Assembly: GCF_023159225.1 (NCBI RefSeq)
Contig: NC_063172.1
Location: forward strand, 65,229,067 to 65,293,066
Direction of reading: 5' to 3'
DNA: 64,000 bases
From: Perognathus longimembris pacificus
Lineage: Eukaryota; Chordata; Mammalia; Rodentia; Heteromyidae
In this document: in pieces, positions 11,580 to 23,420 of the stretch
Layout: each line of letters begins with the position of its first letter
How positions within the stretch are numbered: the stretch's first letter is position 1
Program-made: the position numbers and the translations under genes
The notes under the pieces: model-generated
Told to the model about the DNA's origin: nothing
Database searches by the model: none
The model's input: only the letters and a program-made list of their open reading frames with translations

Positions 11580-12060
11580 CTGACGGTTGTGAATTGGGGG
11601 TGCACACCTTGTTGTCTTGGGGGGGTGGGGGAATCCACACACCCCCACCCCAGGGAGGAGGTCAGGGCTGGACCCTGCGGCTGCCAAGCTCCAGCGGAAA
11701 CACAGCTTAGCGGGCTGGGAGATGGGGAGGGCGAGGCCCGCTGGGCCCCGGCCTGCGGGGCTGGGGCGGCCAGAGGGCGCCCCCTGAGAGGCACGCTTGA
11801 GTGGACAGCTGGGGCTCCTCCGCTGGGCCCCAAGGCAAGCAGCCCGGCCCTGCTGGAAGCGGGGCGCGCACTCCCCAGTCCCTTCCTGCCCTGACAGAGG
11901 CCGGCCCGGCCCAGACTTCCAGCCCCCCCCCCAACCTGCTCCCCTGGCCCTGGACAGCAGGGAACCCCAGCCCCCCCCCAACCTGCTCCCCTGGCCCTGG
12001 ACAGCAAGAACCCCAGCCCAGAGGTGGGGGGCGGGGGCTGGAGAGCCCTTCACAGAGAAC
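11580..12060. other. Intergenic GC-rich block with a 47-bp duplication
   Basis: C/G-rich sequence containing a near-palindromic GAGGGCGCCCCCTGAG (about 11773-11788) that resembles two opposed CTCF cores, and a tandem duplication of period 47 (CCAACCTGCTCCCCTGGCCC at 11931 and 11978). Multiple overlapping ORFs are GC artefacts. No promoter or gene is recognised. Confidence 0.4.
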
Positions 12061-12484
12061 AGGAGACGGGATTCACGTCCAAGCTCTGCCCTCTGGGGCA
12101 CCGAGGTACCCCAAGATGTTATCCCTGAGGTCCAAGGCGGCAATGCAGTGCTGAAAAGGTGGCCCAAAGTGGGTATGTGAAACACTCCGAGGTGACCATA
12201 CAGAGCTGTTCCCCGGAAGCCTTGTTATTCCTGCAGCACAACAATCCTGGGGGTTCACTTCCAACCTGAGGTCAGGATGGTGCCATGCACTGATCTGTAG
12301 CTTATACCATCACACAGGAAACATGTCCATAGCAGAGTCTTAAAAATGTTGTCTCGAGTTTGCACAGTCAACAAGGGGGGTGGCGAGAGACGTGAAGTTT
12401 GCAGAGCACTATGGATTCTGTATGATCTCATTTGGGGTTTTGTGTGGGTTTTCTGTTTAACTCCGATGGTTAGGGCTTTGAGTG

Positions 12485-12692
12485 GGGGCACTACTGAGGT
12501 TTGAGCACCAGCTGCATGCGTGGCTGGTGCTTACCCCTTGAGCCACACTTTCAAAACCACTTTGTGCTGATTACTTTGGGGGTGGAGACTTGAGGACGTT
12601 TCTACCCGGGCTGGCTTTGAACTGCTATTCTTTGGAACTCAGCCTCTTAGTAACTACAATACAGGTGTGAACCACAGGCCTCTGGCTTTATT
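12485..12692 (-). mobile_element. B1-Geo SINE
   Basis: CTTACCCCTTGAGCCACACT then CCCGGGCTGGCTTTGAACTG and ACAGGTGTGAACCACAGG. Confidence 0.78.
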
Positions 12693-12769
12693 TCCTTTTT
12701 TTATATATTCCAGTAGAATAGCTTGTAATAAACATCTCATATTTATACAAACAAAACAAATTACGGTGT

Positions 12770-12776
12770 GGGGTGT

Positions 12777-12820
<44 letters not shown>
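12770..12820. repeat. (GT)n microsatellite
   Basis: About 45 bases of GT; no SINE adjoins it directly. Confidence 0.93.
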
Positions 12821-12822
<2 letters not shown>

Positions 12823-13382
12823 TAAGTTCTCCAAGCTTCAGGCATAATGAAATCCAAAGTAATAAATGATACAGTAATGATCATTAATTTGTTATTAATT
12901 ACATCTCTGGGACAGTATAACGGTGTGCCTTTGACACTTTATAAGAAATACATGACCCTAAAATTAGAAAAATGAGGTCATTTACAGAAAAATAATTTCT
13001 TTGCTTCTGAATAAAAACACCTTCAATTGTCTATTAACTCCAATCGCTCACTCTAACGACCGAGGGGAAATGTGGCCAATCGTATGGAATATAATCCCCA
13101 TCCAGTGGGGAGCTGAGGACGACACAGAAGCCGTCTCGCGTTCTCCAGGTATCCCCTTCTCACCTCTGCCATCCCTCAGCTGCGCCTGGGGCTCAGCCAC
13201 CGAAAGCCATCGCTTTCCCCTTTCTTCCCAGCGACAGTGAAAGCTGGTTATGACACCACGGGGATGCGATGTGGGAGGGAAGGGAGGGGGAGCATAGAAC
13301 AAGCCTCGGCGTATGCCTAGACCGCAGTCCTCCTGTTTTTCACTTCCCACAGTAACGAGCGTGACAGGCATGCCCGCCACTC
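12821..13382. other. Unassigned sequence
   Basis: AT-rich first half, GC-richer second half; ORFs on both strands (13001-13240 plus, 13048-13386 minus) are not recognised. Confidence 0.45.
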
Positions 13383-13612
13383 TCAACTTCTTTGGTTGAG
13401 ATAAAATCTTTCCGCTAATTTTTTTATTCTTGTAAAGGTGATGCGCAAAGGCGTTACCATCACATACTCAGGGGAAAGAGCACACTTCCTTTTGGACAAT
13501 GTTACCCTTCCCCTCAGTCTCTCCCAGTTTTTCCCTCCGGTCCCAACCCACAAGTCGTAGAGTTCATTTTCAACCATAGCTGGTGAGTACCACTCTGTAT
13601 TTGTTCGCCCTT
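13383..13612 (-). repeat. Orphan retroposon 3'-end family, copy 2
   Basis: Reverse-complement copy of the family at 6065-6262; the phrase GTACTCACCAGC, shared with the 23 kb copy, extends the homology upstream. Ends in CAAGAATAAAAAAATTAGC. Confidence 0.6.
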
Positions 13613-13836
13613 GATATGGAATCTGGAGAACTTTTCTGCCAAGGGCTGGCCTGGAACCTCAATTCTGCCAGTCTTATCTCCCCACAGAGCTAAGATTGCA
13701 GGTACATAACGCCATCCCTAGCCATTGGTTGAGGTCTCAAGGACTTTGCTGCGAAGGCTGGCCTTGAACCCCAACCATCCCTGTCTCAGACTCTGAAGAA
13801 TTAAGATTGCAGACGTGAGCCACCGACACCAGAAGT
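13595..13836 (-). mobile_element. Two B1-like monomers in tandem
   Basis: 13625-13720 and 13728-13836 each carry GCTGGCC-TGGAACC-like and AAGATTGCAG phrases of the 7SL-derived half, without a Geo half. Confidence 0.65.
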
Positions 13837-14398
13837 TCCGGGATTGTCTAAGATTACTTCTGAGAACACTCGCTGAGAGAGAAACACAGACCAGGGTGTA
13901 CAAGGCTCTAGCTTCAGACCTGATTGATTGTTTACAAAATACCATGTCAGGAAAACATTAAGGTTAATAAGGAAAATTAAATTTTCAGTCTGCCTCAGTT
14001 AAAAGACATGAGAAATCACTTCAAAGTTCTAGCTGACTATGTTTAGAAAGGAGCAGATTACAAAGGTTAATCTATTTTTTGTTAAAGTGTACTTGTAAAG
14101 ATCTAAAGATAATAAATTTACATGAACATTTCTCTGCTGCCATCTTGTGGATTGTCTCAGTAATGCTTTTCAAAGCTCTGGGAGCCAGAAAGCATCAAGT
14201 CTTTCTCAACAAAGTTCTAACAGCTACAAAGTCTTCGAAATTACTTTAAGTCTTTTATTTGACAGAACAAAGCGTAAGGGGATTTATCTGGTATACTGCT
14301 TATCATAAATTACCAGAACAAAAGAAGCTAGACATATAGACCTATAACTAGATGTAGTAGAAAACCTACCTGACAACTAACAGGTTCAAATCCTGGTA
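13837..14398. other. Unassigned sequence
   Basis: AT-rich, SINE-free; no coding signal. Confidence 0.45.
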
Positions 14399-14430
14399 CC
14401 GCCACCACCACTACCACCACCCCCACCCCC
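14399..14430. repeat. (CCA)n-like microsatellite
   Basis: CCACC-rich run grading into a C-run and an A-run; probably the tail of a lost SINE. Confidence 0.8.
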
Positions 14431-14594
14431 CAAAAAAATCTAGTTCTGTTGCATTATGTTCATTTCAGTGTTACTCCACTGCACAAAGTCTGGGAGAGGG
14501 AAAGGTGGAGACCAAACATCATCTCATCCCTGCTCAACTTCTGGACTTGATCCCTGTGGGCAAATTCTGTAGACTGCTTGAGGGTAATTTTAAG

Positions 14595-16171
14595 AAACTC
14601 TTTCTAGGGTGAGATGGAATCTCAGTGTTGTTTTGATTTGCATTTCTTTTATGGCCAGTGATGTAGAGCACTTTTTCATATGTCTCTTGGCCATTCTCAG
14701 TTCCTCATCAGAGAAGTCTCTTTGCAAGTCTTTAGCCCACTTGATGAGGGGGCAATTGGTTCTTTGCGGTTTTGTTTTGGAAGAGGGTAATTTTTTTAGT
14801 TCTGCATATATTTTAGAGATGAGGCCTTTGTCCACTGAAAGCCCGGTAAAGATCTTCTCCCAGTCTGTGGGCTTTCTGTTTATCTTGCGAGCTATGCCCT
14901 TTGCCGTGCAGAAGCTCTGCAGTTTGATGCAGTCCTATTTGTCCAACCTTTCTTTGATTTGTAGCCTTTCTGGGTCATTGTTAAGGAAGTTCCGTCCTGC
15001 GCCAATGAGCCCAAGTGTTTCTCCTACTCCTTCCTTTAGTGTTTTCAGGGTGTCTGTTTTGATTTCGAGGTCTTTAATCCATTTGGAATTGATTTTGGTG
15101 CAGGGTGATATATAAGGATCTAGTTTTAGTTTGTTGCATGTGTTGAGCCAGTTTTGCCAGCACCAAGAATGTCATATATCAAGAAAACTAACAATAACAA
15201 TTGTTGGAGGGGATGTGGACAAAAGGGAACCCTACTTCATTGTTGGTGGGAATGTAAACTGGTTCAGCCACTCTGGCAAGCAGTATGGAGATTCCTCAGA
15301 AGGCTAAATATAGAACTCCCCTATGACCCAGCAGCCCCACTTTTGGGGATCTATCCAAAAGACCACAAACAAAATCACAGTGATGCCACCAGCACAACAA
15401 TGTTCATCGCAGCACAATTTGTCATAGCTAGAATCTGGAACCAACCCAGATGCCCCTCAGTAGATGAATGGATCAGGAAAATGTGGTACATATACACAAT
15501 GGAACTTTATGCCTCTATCAGAAAGAATGACATTGCCCCATTTGTAAGGAAATGGAAGGACTTGGAAAAAATTATACTAAGTGAAGTGAGCCAGACCCAA
15601 AGAAACATGGACTCTATGGTCTCCCTTATTGGGAATAATTAGTACAGGTTTAGGCAAGTCATAGCAGAGGATCACAAGAGCCCAATAGCTATACCCTTAT
15701 GAACACATAAGATGATGCTAAGTGAAATGAACTCCATGTTATGGAAACGATTGTTATATCACAGTTGTAACTACTTTCAACGTCCCATCTGTATCTGTAG
15801 CTTCTATTATTGATGATGTTCTTGTATCACCTTCCAGTGGTTGTACCTACACTATCTCTATAATCTTATCTGAGTATTTTGGAAACCGTGTATACTGGTA
15901 TTAGTAGTAGGAAATTGAAAGGGAATACCAAAATTGAGAGACACAGGGTAAAAAAAGACAAACAACTACAAAAGCAATACTTGTAAAACTGTTTGGTGAA
16001 AGTGAACTGAAAACCTGGGGGGGGAGGGAAAGGGGGAGGAGGGAGGGGGGTATGAGGGACAAGGTAACAAACATTACAAGAAATGTATCCAATGCCTAAT
16101 GTATGAAACTGTAACCTCTCTGTATATCAGTTTGATAATAAAAATTTGAAGAAGAAAAAAAACTCTTTCTA
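14595..16171 (+). mobile_element. Twin-primed L1: inverted 5' part plus direct 3' part
   Basis: 14607-15168 is L1 ORF2 sequence on the minus strand (open 14590-14835 on that strand, ending [14 protein letters not shown]). 15169-16159 is the following L1 sequence on the plus strand: ORF2 C-terminus (WWECKLVQPLWQAVWRF; ends near 15640) and a 3' UTR with a G-rich run at about 16017-16050, ending in AATAAAAATTTGAAG. Identical 12-bp duplications AAACTCTTTCTA at 14595-14606 and 16160-16171 flank the whole unit, so this is one insertion with the inversion produced by twin priming. Confidence 0.92.
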
Positions 16172-17030
16172 TTTAATGGCTGCCACACCCATGGTCAGGT
16201 GTTGTTTCTGGTTCACCAACCATCCTGACCTTCACCCATTCCTTAGAGTTTTAGGGTCAGCAAAAAAAAAAAAAAAATCCACAAAGGGATAGAGGGAAAT
16301 AGAACAGAAATTCCCATCAGTCACTGCGCACCTGGTAGATAACTAAAGACCCTGGGAAACAATCAGGCTGCTACTCACTTCCTACAAAGGTATAGAGTTT
16401 CCCCACTTGGGAGGAACGTAAAAGGACATTTTGAGAATCTCCTAGTTGGTTCTTCTGAATCCCATGAACAAGATCTAAGACTTGTGTTTCTGCATGTCTT
16501 GTCAAAGAACCACATTTGTGTACCTTTTGCTATTTGGGCATAAGATATACAGCAAATCAGCAAGGGGGAAGCATTGGTTCCTGCTGCGTGCTCTCAGCTG
16601 GCCTATCTCGTTACCTCTGGTGGTGGTTTAGATGGTTTAGTGGAAGAAGAAGACTGGCAGATCAGACCTTGAGCTAGCACCTGGCCTTTAACCCTCTATT
16701 TCTCTATTAGGTTCTACAGACCTGAGTGCAGAGTGTTAGACAGGCCAGGAGAAACTTGGGTTGCTAGATTGGGGTGGGAGGAGGGTTTCTGCTTAACTTA
16801 AATTCTCAGATAAACAGTTGAACAGAAAAGATAGTAGTTATTTGCCTGAAATTTGAATTTCCAATGAATACCTCACAATTTTTTTTAGAAGTTTAACCTT
16901 CTTCCCCAAAGTACCAATGAAAGAAAACAACCAGAGGGAAAAATGGCTATCTCTTCTTAACCTAAAACGTACTGTCCATTTATTTGTGTGTGCCCGTGCC
17001 ATGGCTAGAACTCAGGGCCTTATGCACATT
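16172..17030. other. Unassigned single-copy-looking sequence
   Basis: No SINE or L1; an A-run at 16262-16276. Nothing coding that I can support. Confidence 0.5.
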
Positions 17031-17260
17031 CTCACTTGGCTTTTTTTTTTTTTTTTGCCAGTCCTGGGCCTTGGACTCAGGACCCAAGCACTGTCTCTGG
17101 ATTCTTTTTGCTCAAGGCTAGCACTCTGCCACTTGAGCCACAGTGCCGCTTCTGGCCATTTTCTGTATATGTGGTGCTGGGGAATTGAACCCAGGGCCTC
17201 ATGTATACAGGGCAAGCACTCTTGCCACTAGGCCATAGCCCCAGCCCCTCACTTGGCTTT
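17031..17260 (-). mobile_element. IDL-Geo SINE with target-site duplication
   Basis: Body 17041-17247, flanked by CTCACTTGGCTTT at 17031-17043 and 17248-17260. Nearly consensus, so young. Confidence 0.94.
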
Positions 17261-17429
17261 CTTGATGCTGTCTGGTGCTTTGCCTCCAGTCTGGCATTGT
17301 GTTGGTTAGTCAGAAATGGAAGGATTTCACATATCTCTACCCCATCCTTCATAGAGCCTACCACCTCCTGATCTCATCACTAAAGAGGTGTGGCTATCAG
17401 GTGAAGAGATACATTTTAAACCTGTACTA

Positions 17430-17810
17430 GTCAGATGTCTGCTAAAGAAATATAACTGAAGCAATTAACTTTAAAATTACCCCCCAAAGTCTTACGGTTC
17501 TCAAGGTTCCAGTGTTAAGACCAAGTGGCCTCTTGTTTGAGCCACTGGCCAGAGCAGCACATTGGTGGATGGAGCACATGACGGTGCCAACTGTTTACAT
17601 CAGCAACGAGGAGCAAAGGAAGCGGGGATTAGAAGCCATCAAGACCCTACCATCCTCCTTAGGATACACCCCTAATGACCTGAAGGCCTTCCAGCAGGCC
17701 TCGTCTTCCAGAGTTCCACAGCCCCACCCCACAGTGCCGCCTGAGGGCCAGGCCTCTACCGCATGGACCTGTTGGTGGACACTCCTGCAAACCACAGCAC
17801 ACAAATAGAT
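17430..17810 (+). repeat. Ancient interspersed repeat (ERVL-MaLR-like or similar)
   Basis: Carries recognisable phrases of an old mammalian repeat (AAGACCAAGTGGCCTC, GGAGCACATGACGG, CCCCTAATGACCTGAAGGCC). The 98-codon ORF across it has no relatives I know and is explained by the repeat. Family not asserted. Confidence 0.5.
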
Positions 17811-17844
17811 GCGACTGTCTGTACTAATTCCTTTTGCTGTTGGT

Positions 17845-18330
17845 TATGGTGGTGCTGGGAATCAAACCCAGGTCCTTGCACATGTCTATAATCCTAGGTA
17901 CTCAGGAGGCTGAGATCTAAAAACCATAGTTCAGAGTCATCCCAGGCACATAAATCTTAGACACTCTTATCTCAAATAACTACCAAAAAGCTAAACGTGG
18001 AGGTATGACCCAAATGGTAGATTGCCAGCCATGAACAAAAAGAGAACAAAAAGAAAACAAAAACAAAAAAACAGGGAAAAGCCAGGTGCTACTAGCTCAC
18101 TCCTGTCATCCCAACTACTCGGGATGCTGAGATCTGAGAATCTCGGTTCAAAGACAGCCAGATTTCCAGGCAGGAAAGTCCTTGGGACTCTTATCTCTAA
18201 TTACCTATCAAAAATTGGAAATAGAGCTGAGGTTCAAAGTGGTAGAGCCTAGCCTTGAGCAACAAAAGTTCAAGGACAGTGCCCGGGCCCTGAGTTCAAG
18301 CCTCAGCACCATCATAAAGAAAAGAAAAAA
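17845..18330 (+). mobile_element. ID fragment and two B1-Geo SINEs
   Basis: 17845-17885 is a minus ID remnant (GGGAATCAAACCCAGGTCCT). 17881-18060 and 18080-18325 are plus B1-Geo copies (TAATCCTAGGTACTCAGGAG; CATCCCAACTACTCGGGATG). Confidence 0.8.
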
Positions 18331-18370
18331 AAAAAGCTGAGGAAGAGCACAAGGTCTAGGTTCAAGCACC

Positions 18371-18445
18371 AGTATATATATATATTGCTATCTATGTATG
18401 TGATATATGTATTATATATATGTGATATATATACATATATATATC
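18371..18445. repeat. TA-rich repeat
   Basis: Imperfect TATATA/TGATATA repeat at the tail of the SINE pair ending near 18330. Confidence 0.85.
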
Positions 18446-18839
18446 AATATCATGCATCACAATGTCAGAGACAACAAGCAGCCAGCTCAACTCTTAATCT
18501 AGATCCTACCTAGAGTTTTACCTGGTGGTTTTCAGGTGAGGACCTGCCATGAAAATACACTAGTCTGTACTTGTCTCTAAATGACGAATAACTTCATACC
18601 TCCAGTGAAAAGCAGAACTTTTTAAGAAACACGTTGCCTGTACGGTTATACTGCGATCCGAGTGCATAATGGACTTGGAAAGGTAAACACCACAAAAATT
18701 ATTAGCTTCAGAGTTGATATTTCCAGCTTTTGTTGTGTTTTTGTTGTTTTGGTTTTTGTAGGGAATGAAATCTACTCATTTTACCCTTTGTCCTCCAAAT
18801 TATTCCAAAAGGCCAACCTCTGGACTTGGTAACAGAAAG

Positions 18840-19010
18840 CTGGGGTCTGAGGATCAAAGGATCTGAGGCTCAAAGCCAACCGAGGAAGGAAAAGTCTGTG
18901 AGACTCTTATCATGTAATTAACTACAAAAAAAAAGTGGAGCTGTGGCAAAAAAAAAAGCCCAGGGACAGTTCAAACCCCAGAACCCACACAAAATAAAAT
19001 AAAATAAAAG
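18840..19010 (+). mobile_element. B1-Geo SINE, internally shortened
   Basis: GAGGCTCAAAGCCAACCGAG, GTGGAGCTGTGGC, then a shortened Geo half and (AAAAT)n tail. Confidence 0.75.
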
Positions 19011-19145
19011 GAACAAGCTAGTCTCTTCTACAAATAGCGAAACTTACTAACTTATTAGGACAAGTCCCATGAAATACAAACCCTTCATATAGTTCTGGCC
19101 TTCTCAATCCATCCTGGAACATTGTCTTCAACAAATGAAAGCACT

Positions 19146-19400
19146 GGGAAGTGGTGGCTCCTACCTGTAACCCTAGGTGATCTCAGGAGGCTGGGAGTTG
19201 AGGATTGAGGTTTAAAGTCTGCCAAAGCAGACAAATTCTCAAGACGTGTATCTCCGATTAACAAGCCAAAAGCTGGAAGCGGTGCTGTGGCTCAAGGAGA
19301 AGAGTGCTGTAAATGAAAAATGAAGTGAGAGACCCAGGCCCTAAGTTCAAGACTGACCACTGGCACACATACATGCACACGTGTGTGCGTGTGCGCGTAC
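19146..19400 (+). mobile_element. B1-Geo SINE with CA/TG-rich tail
   Basis: AGTGGTGGCTCCTACCTGTA, AAGCGGTGCTGTGGCTCAAG, and a tail that has become a CA/TG microsatellite (about 19365-19400). Confidence 0.78.
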
Positions 19401-20431
19401 ACGTACCCGATGAAAATTCAGGCAGACTTTTAGACAGTGTTTCTCTCCCTGCAGCTCTCTCCCCCTGCCCTCTGTAATAGAATCGGCCTCTACAGAGACC
19501 ATTTTTATAGACCCCAGTTTCTTACAGTGCACTTCAATCAGCAGTTACATAGGAAAAGTAAGTTCTAATGACTCTGCAGTAAGTTCTACTACAGTTCACA
19601 ATTAATTGTCGATTTTATCATTGAAAGAGTTATTGGGTACAGTATTATACCGTTAAAATTTTAGCACTAACCAGCTGAAGCAGAAAGAGCAAGCTCAAGT
19701 CCAGCCTGACTATCTTCTCTTAGGGGAAAGAAAAAACACCTGAAAGAAAAGAATTTAGAATGTGTGTCTAATGCAAAGGAACGATAAATGTGTAAGATGA
19801 AAATGGTCATTGTTTATAATTTAGAATCATTGGTAATAATGTCTAAAATTTTCTGGAATATAAGAACATTTCAATACAACATTATATATCTGGATAATGT
19901 GATAATTTGAAAAATCTACCCATTTTACACTTCAGTATACCTTGATGCACAAAATGCATGGCTTCACTGAATATTTAAGGAAGAGGATGAATTTGCTATA
20001 TTATAACAAACTCCTTTCTTAAGACTATTTGATGTCCCTGAGTGTGTTATTATAGATCAAGTTAAGGTATTACATGGTAATTGTATCTTTTCTCCTTATG
20101 CTTTGCCTTATAATTACATGGAGGTTTAATTCTAATGAAGAAAATGTCGTATATACTGGGGAAAGAAAAAAAACATTATAAAGATGTAAGAGGTCTTAAT
20201 TATTCCCTGCATTATTAAAATAAATTAAACAGAATGCCATGATTTCACCATTGTGCATTACATAAGTGTGTATGCACTGAGTTAGCATATCAAACAATTC
20301 AAATATATACAATTATGTCTCCATGGGAAAAATGTTTTATATGTCCAATATTTATCTCCCTTTTTCCCTAACATTATCTAACCTTTCCAATTTTTCTAAA
20401 TTATATTGGAACAGATCTTTGCATTTTAGCC
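19401..20431. other. Unassigned AT-rich sequence
   Basis: A kilobase without recognisable repeats or exons, one of the longer SINE-free runs outside ARMC1. Confidence 0.5.
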
Positions 20432-20672
20432 AGCTGCCCATGGTCCACACTTCTAATCCTAGTTACTCAGGAGGCTGAGATCTAAGAGTCACAGTTCAAA
20501 GCCAGGCTGGATAGGAAAAGTGATTCAATTTTTATCCCCCATTAACCACCAAAAAGCTGGAAGTGAAGCTGTGGCTCAAGTGTTAGAGCACTAGCCTTGC
20601 AGTGGGTGGAGAGTATAAGCTAAAGGATGTGTCCAGGCCTTGAGTTCAAGACCCAGGATTGGCACTGAAAAG
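20432..20672 (+). mobile_element. B1-Geo SINE
   Basis: ATCCTAGTTACTCAGGAGGC, AAGTGAAGCTGTGGCTCAAG, CAGGCCTTGAGTTCAAGACC. Confidence 0.85.
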
Positions 20673-21964
20673 AAACAATCTGCATTTGGGCCTGGGATTC
20701 TTCCCCTTGTGGCTATCTATAGCCATCCACATTCCACCCTCCTATCTCAATTGCGGGCACATCTGCTCCACCGTGTAAGCCTAATTTGTATGGTCAGGGA
20801 GGCTCTCCCCTATGGAAAAAGATGGCTACAGATGCCCAGTGTGGAGTCACATTCCTATAGTCCCATGACCATGAGAATTCCTTTAGGAATGAGCCCAACG
20901 AGATACACTGAGACTTCTACTCGGCATGCAGTGAGAAGCCCTCACGCATTCTCAAGGAACTTCAACTTGCATAGACTGAGGCTGTTCTTGTTTTTTTGCT
21001 ACTACAAGGAGACAGTCTGAGAAAGGAACTAAGATCAACAGGGAAGACAAGGAAGGACAGAAATCAGGTCCTGGCGACAGCACTGAAGCTCCAACCTCAA
21101 GCTAAGGTACACCCAAAGAGAGCCCTACTACTGAACGTACCAGCAAGCAATACGTTCCTTCTTTCCTTAGGCAGCTTCCCATCTCTATCAAATGAGCTTC
21201 AGGGACCTGGACATAGCTCAAGTGGTAGTCTACCTGCCAAGCACGCTCAAGGCTCTGGGTTCAAACTCAGTACTCAAAAGAAAATAATAAAAGAACGGTA
21301 TGTAATTTCTATATTTAGGAGTATCTGAGATAATGGATGAAGTACATTTTTCTTTTTTAAGAAGGAAAGGGCAAGGTGTCAGATTCCTAAAATTTAAATG
21401 TATGCTTTTGAAATAAAAAAAATCAAAAACCTTAATGAAAGGACTAGAAAAGAATTAGAAAATTTCCCAGTAGCCTTGAAAACAAGAAGAAAAATTGGAA
21501 ACGAATCAATTGAGGAAGCCCAACATTAGTCAAACAGAAGTCTAAGTGGTAAAACAACATCACTAAAGAGAAAATTAGGAGGAAAAGTCCAATATGTAAA
21601 AGATCAAAGGATCAAAAGATGCAAAAGATGGAATTAAAAGAGATTTATACCAAAGTATATCCTCTTAAGACTATTTATTTCCAAGGAAGATGGGACATTC
21701 TTAAAATTTCTAGATGATTAAAAAAATTCATTCTTTGTAGAAGAATAGAACTGAAAGATAACACAAATGTCTCAGCAAGCTCCCTTAATGCTGGAAGACA
21801 GTATCTCACACAGAGGAGCATAAAAGCTATGGCTCTCCAGTTCTATGTTGCTAGTATTGGACAGCCAGAACAAAGCACCACAAAGATAAGACTGTAAAGA
21901 AAATAAGAAGAACCAGTCATCTTTGCAGGAATCTTAATCTTTGAATTGGTCAATTCATAAAAAC
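20673..21964. other. Unassigned sequence around an ID-like SINE
   Basis: 20673-21200 has a 126-codon plus ORF that I do not recognise; 21290-21960 is A-rich and may be an old L1 remnant. Confidence 0.4.
21207..21283 (+). mobile_element. ID-like SINE
   Basis: CTCAAGTGGTAGTCTACCTG ... CTGGGTTCAAACTCAGTAC with an A-rich tail: tRNA-derived monomer. Confidence 0.75.
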
Positions 21965-22140
21965 AGGTTCACACCCAGAATCCTAGCCGGGCAATAGGAA
22001 CAGATAGGAGTATCAAGGGCGGAGGCTCCTCTGATGAGAGACCATATCTGAAAAATAATTAGGTAAAAAAGGGGGCTGGCATATGGCTCAAGTGGTAGAG
22101 TGCCTGCCTTGCAAGCATGGGGTCCTGAGTTCAAACCCCA

Positions 22141-22187
<47 letters not shown>
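21965..22187 (+). mobile_element. B1 plus ID composite SINE with (AC)n tail
   Basis: A degenerate B1-like half, then GCTGGCATATGGCTCAAGTG ... GGTCCTGAGTTCAAACCCC, an ID half rather than a Geo half, and a pure (AC)n at about 22141-22187. Confidence 0.8.
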
Positions 22188-22191
<4 letters not shown>

Positions 22192-22488
22192 ATTAGCCTA
22201 GCAAAGAAAGAAATTAATTAGGTGGGAGTTCAGAGGTCATTGTAGTAGAAAGAGAGCAACTTGTCCTAAAGAGAAAGAGCTGGAGCTAAAAATGAAAGCA
22301 GACGCCAGCTCAACAAGAAACCTAGCTCACAATCAGAGCTGTCTGAAAATCAAAAGGTCTGCCTGGAAATTGCTAATTTGCTGACTATCAACGTGGGATC
22401 CCTTTCACTAGTGAGATTTTATAAGTAAGACATTTCACATTGAGTATAAGTTGTCTCCAAAATATATGCAGAAGCTTAACACTTGGAA

Positions 22489-22489
<1 letters not shown>

Positions 22490-22532
<43 letters not shown>

Positions 22533-22982
22533 CCTGGAAATTTAACTCCAGGCCTGAGCACCATCCTGGAGTCATTTTGTTCAAGCTATTGCGCTACCAC
22601 TCGAGCCACCGCTCCACTTGTAGCTTTTTGGCGATAAAAGTCTCATGGACGTCCTGCCTGGGCTGGCTTTGAATTGCAATCCTCAGACCTCAGTCTACAG
22701 AGGAGCTAGGGTTACAGGCGTGAGCCACCCACACCTGGTTTATTATTTTCTTTCTTTTCTTTCCTTTTCTTTTTTCTTTCCTTTTGTGCTTGTCCTGGGG
22801 CTTTGCATTCTACATGGGACTAGCATTCTACCACTTGAGCCATAGCTCCACTTCTGGCTCTTTGGTAGTTTATTGGCGATAAGAGTCTCACACTTTCCTT
22901 CGCCAGACTGGCCTCAAACTCTGATCCTCAGATCTCAGCCTCCTGAGTAGCAAGGATTACAGGTGCGAACCAGATGCCCAGC
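22490..22982 (-). mobile_element. TG-tailed B1-Geo SINE and a second copy
   Basis: (GT)n at 22492-22530 occupies the tail of the copy at 22531-22737; a second, CT-rich-tailed copy lies at 22782-22982. Both minus. Confidence 0.87.
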
Positions 22983-23179
22983 TGATGATTTTGGTATACA
23001 ATATTTGACCCTCTGTGGCTAGCAGGCACATACTGTTAGACTGAACAGACAAACAGTGTTAACTTACCAAGTCTTAGTGAATTCTAGGACCCTCATGACA
23101 CTAAGTTCCACCCAGATAGAGCAAGGTTGCTTTTTTTGAGCTTAACAGACTGTTGGTCTGGTGTGTTCGTTTAATTGTC

Positions 23180-23420
23180 CTTGGGAAGGTAAGTGGGGCA
23201 CAGGAAAGGTGGAACCAAGGGTGAACAACAGGAGTACTCACCAGACACTCTGTACAAAATGAACTGTACATCTTGTGGGTTGGAATGGAAGAGAAAAGCT
23301 GAGGGAAAGCAAGGGAAGGAGAGACACGGTCCCAAAGAACTGTATTCATTAGCTGATCCCATATAACTGTAATCCTTCTGTACGTCACCTCTACAATGAC
23401 AAGATACATTTTAAAAGATT
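23180..23420 (+). repeat. Orphan retroposon 3'-end family, copy 3
   Basis: Longest copy of the family, ending ACTGTAATCCTTCTGTACGT ... ACAATGACAAGATAC. The terminal phrase parallels the L1 3' end at 16108-16145 (AACTGTAACCTCTCTGTA). Confidence 0.6.

Noticed and set aside
11520..12185. 221-codon minus ORF and several overlapping ORFs
   Set aside because: Same GC effect. The C-runs and the 47-bp duplication explain the repetitive peptide; no domain is seen.
17512..17808. 98-codon plus ORF as a retrogene
   Set aside because: Its bases follow the phrases of an ancient interspersed repeat, and the peptide has no known relative.
20640..21020. 126-codon plus ORF
   Set aside because: It begins in a SINE tail and has no recognisable domain, splice context or codon bias; chance is the simplest explanation.
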